Below, one piece after another: positions 61,341 through 64,000 of a DNA stretch of 64,000 nt; the stretch's first letter is position 1, and the number at the start of each line of letters is the position of its first letter. The notes below the pieces were generated by a model. That model saw only the letters and a program-made list of their open reading frames with translations. It was not told the DNA's origin and did no database searches. Location: positions 20,336,001 through 20,400,000 of the forward strand of contig WHVY01000001.1 of assembly GCA_022266195.1 (NCBI GenBank). The letters run 5' to 3'. This DNA comes from Tetranychus cinnabarinus (taxonomy: Eukaryota > Arthropoda > Arachnida > Trombidiformes > Tetranychidae). The translations under genes were made by a program, and so were the position numbers.

Positions 61341-61718
61341 TTACATTCCTTGGATCATAGGTATTTTCCCAAACGATCATAACACATAACTAGTTAATAA
61401 TGCATGATTTTTGTTATTAGTTTGGTCACTTGCGTAACGAAAATATTCGAAAACCCCGATTAACTTAACTTAGGTGACAAAGTTATGAAAAAGTCATATT
61501 TCCAGTCCAACAAAGTTTTACCATTTTTAATTTATAGCCTTTTGTCATTTTTGCGACAGATATCTTTGCTATAATAGCTGTTTTGGTGCGTGCTTACCAC
61601 CAAATGCGACGATGCTTCTTAAACGGATTGATTAACTGAATGATATTTCAACAAAGTCTCTGTCGTATCTTTCGATCAGCATTTATGTATAAACAATAAA
61701 TCAGTTATGTAAAATTAT

Positions 61719-62081
61719 TTAGTATTGATTCTTTGACAATGAATACTCAAAGTACATTTGTGTTACTGTGTAATATGGCTTCGAAATTGCAAAAATTGAA
61801 TTCAACATAAAAGCAGCTAAGTTCTTTTGCCCAAATTGCTGAACTGACTGGATATAAAGATGGTTAAGTTTCGCATTGGTTTGCGTACCCGATTGACAAA
61901 CTCCTACAAAAGGGAAAATTGCCTGGTGCGATTTATTATCTCTCCGTTTTACCCGAGCCATTTTGCAGATTGACTGTCCAACCTTTTGACGGGAAAAAAT
62001 CGTATAATCATTAGCCAGGTGAAGAACAGAGTGGATTAGTTTCTTGATTTTGCTCATGGTCCAAATCCGAGGCTGTAGCAT
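61719..62081 (-). CDS. Hypothetical 120-aa protein
   Basis: Minus strand, ATG at 62081, TAA at 61719-61721. The sequence is basic with mixed residues (RVKRRDNKSHQ, QSGTQTNAKLNH). It has no signal peptide, no membrane segment and no domain I recognise. It is the longest frame in the right 9 kb and lies in locally GC-richer DNA. A relic of a mobile element or a lineage-specific gene are both possible. Confidence 0.2.
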   Translation of the reverse strand: MLQPRIWTMSKIKKLIHSVLHLANDYTIFSRQKVGQSICKMARVKRRDNKSHQAIFPFVGVCQSGTQTNAKLNHLYIQSVQQFGQKNLAAFMLNSIFAISKPYYTVTQMYFEYSLSKNQY

Positions 62082-64000
62082 CGACCGTTCGTGAGTTATG
62101 CCTGCGAACAGGCTTAAACTGGAAAAATACCCGTTATTTAAACTGATTGATTTAAAAGTTGAATGACAATCGTTGCAAAGTTTCTGCTCACTTCAGGTCA
62201 TTTGTTCATTTGACTTTCAAACGAATTTGGTCATTTTGAATAGCCCACACTTTTAACTTTACAAGTTTTTCTTAGGAAAATGTGGAATGCTCAAAATGCT
62301 CTCCAACAGTCGTTTGAAGCTCAAAAGACTGAATGACCTAAAAGACCTTGAAATTCGAACGATTGTTCTTCAACTCTCAAAAACTTCCAGCTCAATCATT
62401 AGTTTCCTAACATGTTTGATTAGTCAAATATTTGATGAAATGTGAAATACATGAGGCTGAATAGGCAGCATATGCACTAACCTCCCACGAAAGGAGTTAT
62501 GGCCTGCACAAGCTAACAAAATTTCCATTAGCTATTCACTTTACTAAAAATTGATGCTTACATAAATATTAAGACGCTGGAAAATTCCAAATGATTCGAT
62601 GAGAATTTTTTCTTACCTATTAAGTAAGAGTCAATGATTGGTTCAAAGCAAGCTTCAGTCCAACAAACTCATTTTTCAATGCTGCACTTATCATGACTCA
62701 TAACCAACAAAAAAGGGCAAATAAATTCGATTACGAACATAATCTCATGAGCATTCTACAAACTAAATGTTAACAATAATTAACAGAAGCAGTGAATGTG
62801 AAAGTTTTAATGTCAGAACAAAATTTCAAGTTTCTATCCTTTTGACAGTAAACCTGGCTAAAGTTGCCCATATCAAGGCAATTATCATTTTCCAGTGCAG
62901 GCAAAGGCATTGGTAAAACAAATAATACTGTTTGGTGAGTTTCATGTTTTCATTTCTGCACCATAACAACAAGGAATCAAATTTTCTTTTCACTTTCAAT
63001 CAAACATTGTTATGCAAATATTTAGTGAAACATGTTATTCCATGAGCAAAAAGTATTCCCTTTCAGTCAACAAATTTCACTCCAATTTAACCAAGACTTA
63101 TGATGATGATTAAATGGTCAATTGTTCATCCGTCAGTTTCAAGATAATCTCATTGGACAGTTGAATCATGGAAAACCATCATTTTCCTCTTCTTCATCAT
63201 CATCATCACAATGGAAATGGTGAAAACAAAAAAAAAATGAAATCTTCTTTGTCTTTGTTTGCCAATAAAAACAAAGTTTATTTAACCAAACATGAAATGA
63301 TATTTTCCAACTCACTTGACCAAAACCTTAAGGTCAATAAAATTGTAAATTTAAATGTTATTAATGCTATTAATTTAACTAAATTACTGTAATCTAAATT
63401 TTGATTGCCTTACATAACAGTCTGCATTAGAGTTTAATGTACAAATAATGGCAACTTGTTTGTTATTTGTGATACTCTATTTACTTTAATTCAACCCTTT
63501 TCCAAGAAGTAAAAGTACTCTTGTTTACAGTCGACTAATTTTTACCATTTTCATTTTGTCACTCTTTCCATTTCAGGATAAATTTTTCATTGCATGAAAA
63601 TTCAATTGGAATATCTAACCTGACAAGAGTGATAAAGTTAGTGAAAAAATATCATTTCAACATGAGAATCCAATTTAAAACGACGAGGACACTTGATTCA
63701 GAAGCAAAAGAGTTGGAGCAGCAGCAGCAAAAAAGCAGAGAGAAGAAAAAAGAAGAATAAAAATGTTCCATTTATGCAAATGAAATGAAAATTTTTGAAA
63801 TGGTTCTCATGAGAGTCAAGTTTGCATTATTGAGTATCATCATGTTTTGACTCACACATTAACCAAGGGAGCAAGCAAAAAATATGAGTTTAAAGCATTT
63901 GCAAAGTTGCTTTAGAAATGTAAAGAGTTTTTATTGAGTTAATCTAATACAATAACAAACCATAACAATCTGCTCAAAATACTGTATTATGTCGACTGTA

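Larger units (their letters stand above)
55321..64000. other. AT-rich right end, no firm gene
   Basis: Mostly noncoding. Simple AAT/ATG-type repeats occur near 55738-55770 and 57956-57985. Three more GC-rich, coding-like patches are listed separately (59.4, 61.2, 61.9 kb). The frame at 63168-63392 opens with a His run and then turns Asn/Lys-rich; it has no support as a gene. Confidence 0.5.

Noticed and set aside
62452..62515. Possible weak direct repeat of about 62071-62115 (GAGTTATG.CCTGC)
   Set aside because: Only short blocks match; too little to call a repeat by eye.
63168..63392. 74-codon frame starting with a His-rich stretch
   Set aside because: CAT/ATC simple repeat followed by Asn/Lys-rich sequence; no splice or domain support.

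Overview
The window looks like nuclear DNA of an arthropod. It is AT-rich, its genes are split by short GT-AG introns (about 70 to 340 bases), and it carries two typical animal genes plus eukaryotic DNA transposons. The compact introns and base composition suggest an acariform mite, perhaps a spider mite, but I can only support that as an impression. No prokaryotic, rRNA, tRNA or CRISPR feature was seen.

Left part (1-16.8 kb): no convincing gene before about 9.3 kb. At 10.5-13.2 kb, on the plus strand, lies a complete junctophilin gene (two coding exons, 847 aa), the protein that ties the endoplasmic reticulum to the plasma membrane. A 0.6-kb block lies upstream of it (9353-9949) and recurs almost unchanged at 16003-16587, just upstream of the next gene's first coding exon. 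It looks like a duplicated promoter/5' leader.

Middle part (16.8-48.5 kb): a complete dunce/PDE4 cAMP phosphodiesterase gene, plus strand, nine coding exons, 807 aa. All splice phases close. The first intron is 26.5 kb long and holds a probable alternative 5' coding exon ending at 33774 and a long-armed MITE at about 43.06-43.33 kb. A coding-like relic lies at 28.9-29.6 kb.

Right part (48.5-55.4 kb): a cluster of mobile DNA after the dnc 3' end. It holds a diverged repeat present twice (48.6 and 53.4 kb), a hAT-type MITE with a perfect 8-bp target duplication, and a complete pogo/Tigger-like transposon with an intact 371-aa transposase, 29-bp terminal repeats and TA duplication. It also holds two more fold-back elements. 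The Tigger-like element sits inside the signal-peptide codons of a small secreted Pro/Ala/Gly-rich protein gene on the minus strand; removing it on paper gives an in-frame 103-aa ORF with a TATA box upstream. A frameshifted acidic repeat protein gene lies at 54.1-54.4 kb.

From 55.4 kb to the end there is mostly AT-rich noncoding sequence with a few coding-like, more GC-rich patches (59.4, 61.2, 61.9 kb) that I could not identify.

The two host genes act in linked signalling: junctophilin builds ER-plasma-membrane calcium junctions and PDE4 ends cAMP signals. The shared upstream block makes co-regulation a testable idea.
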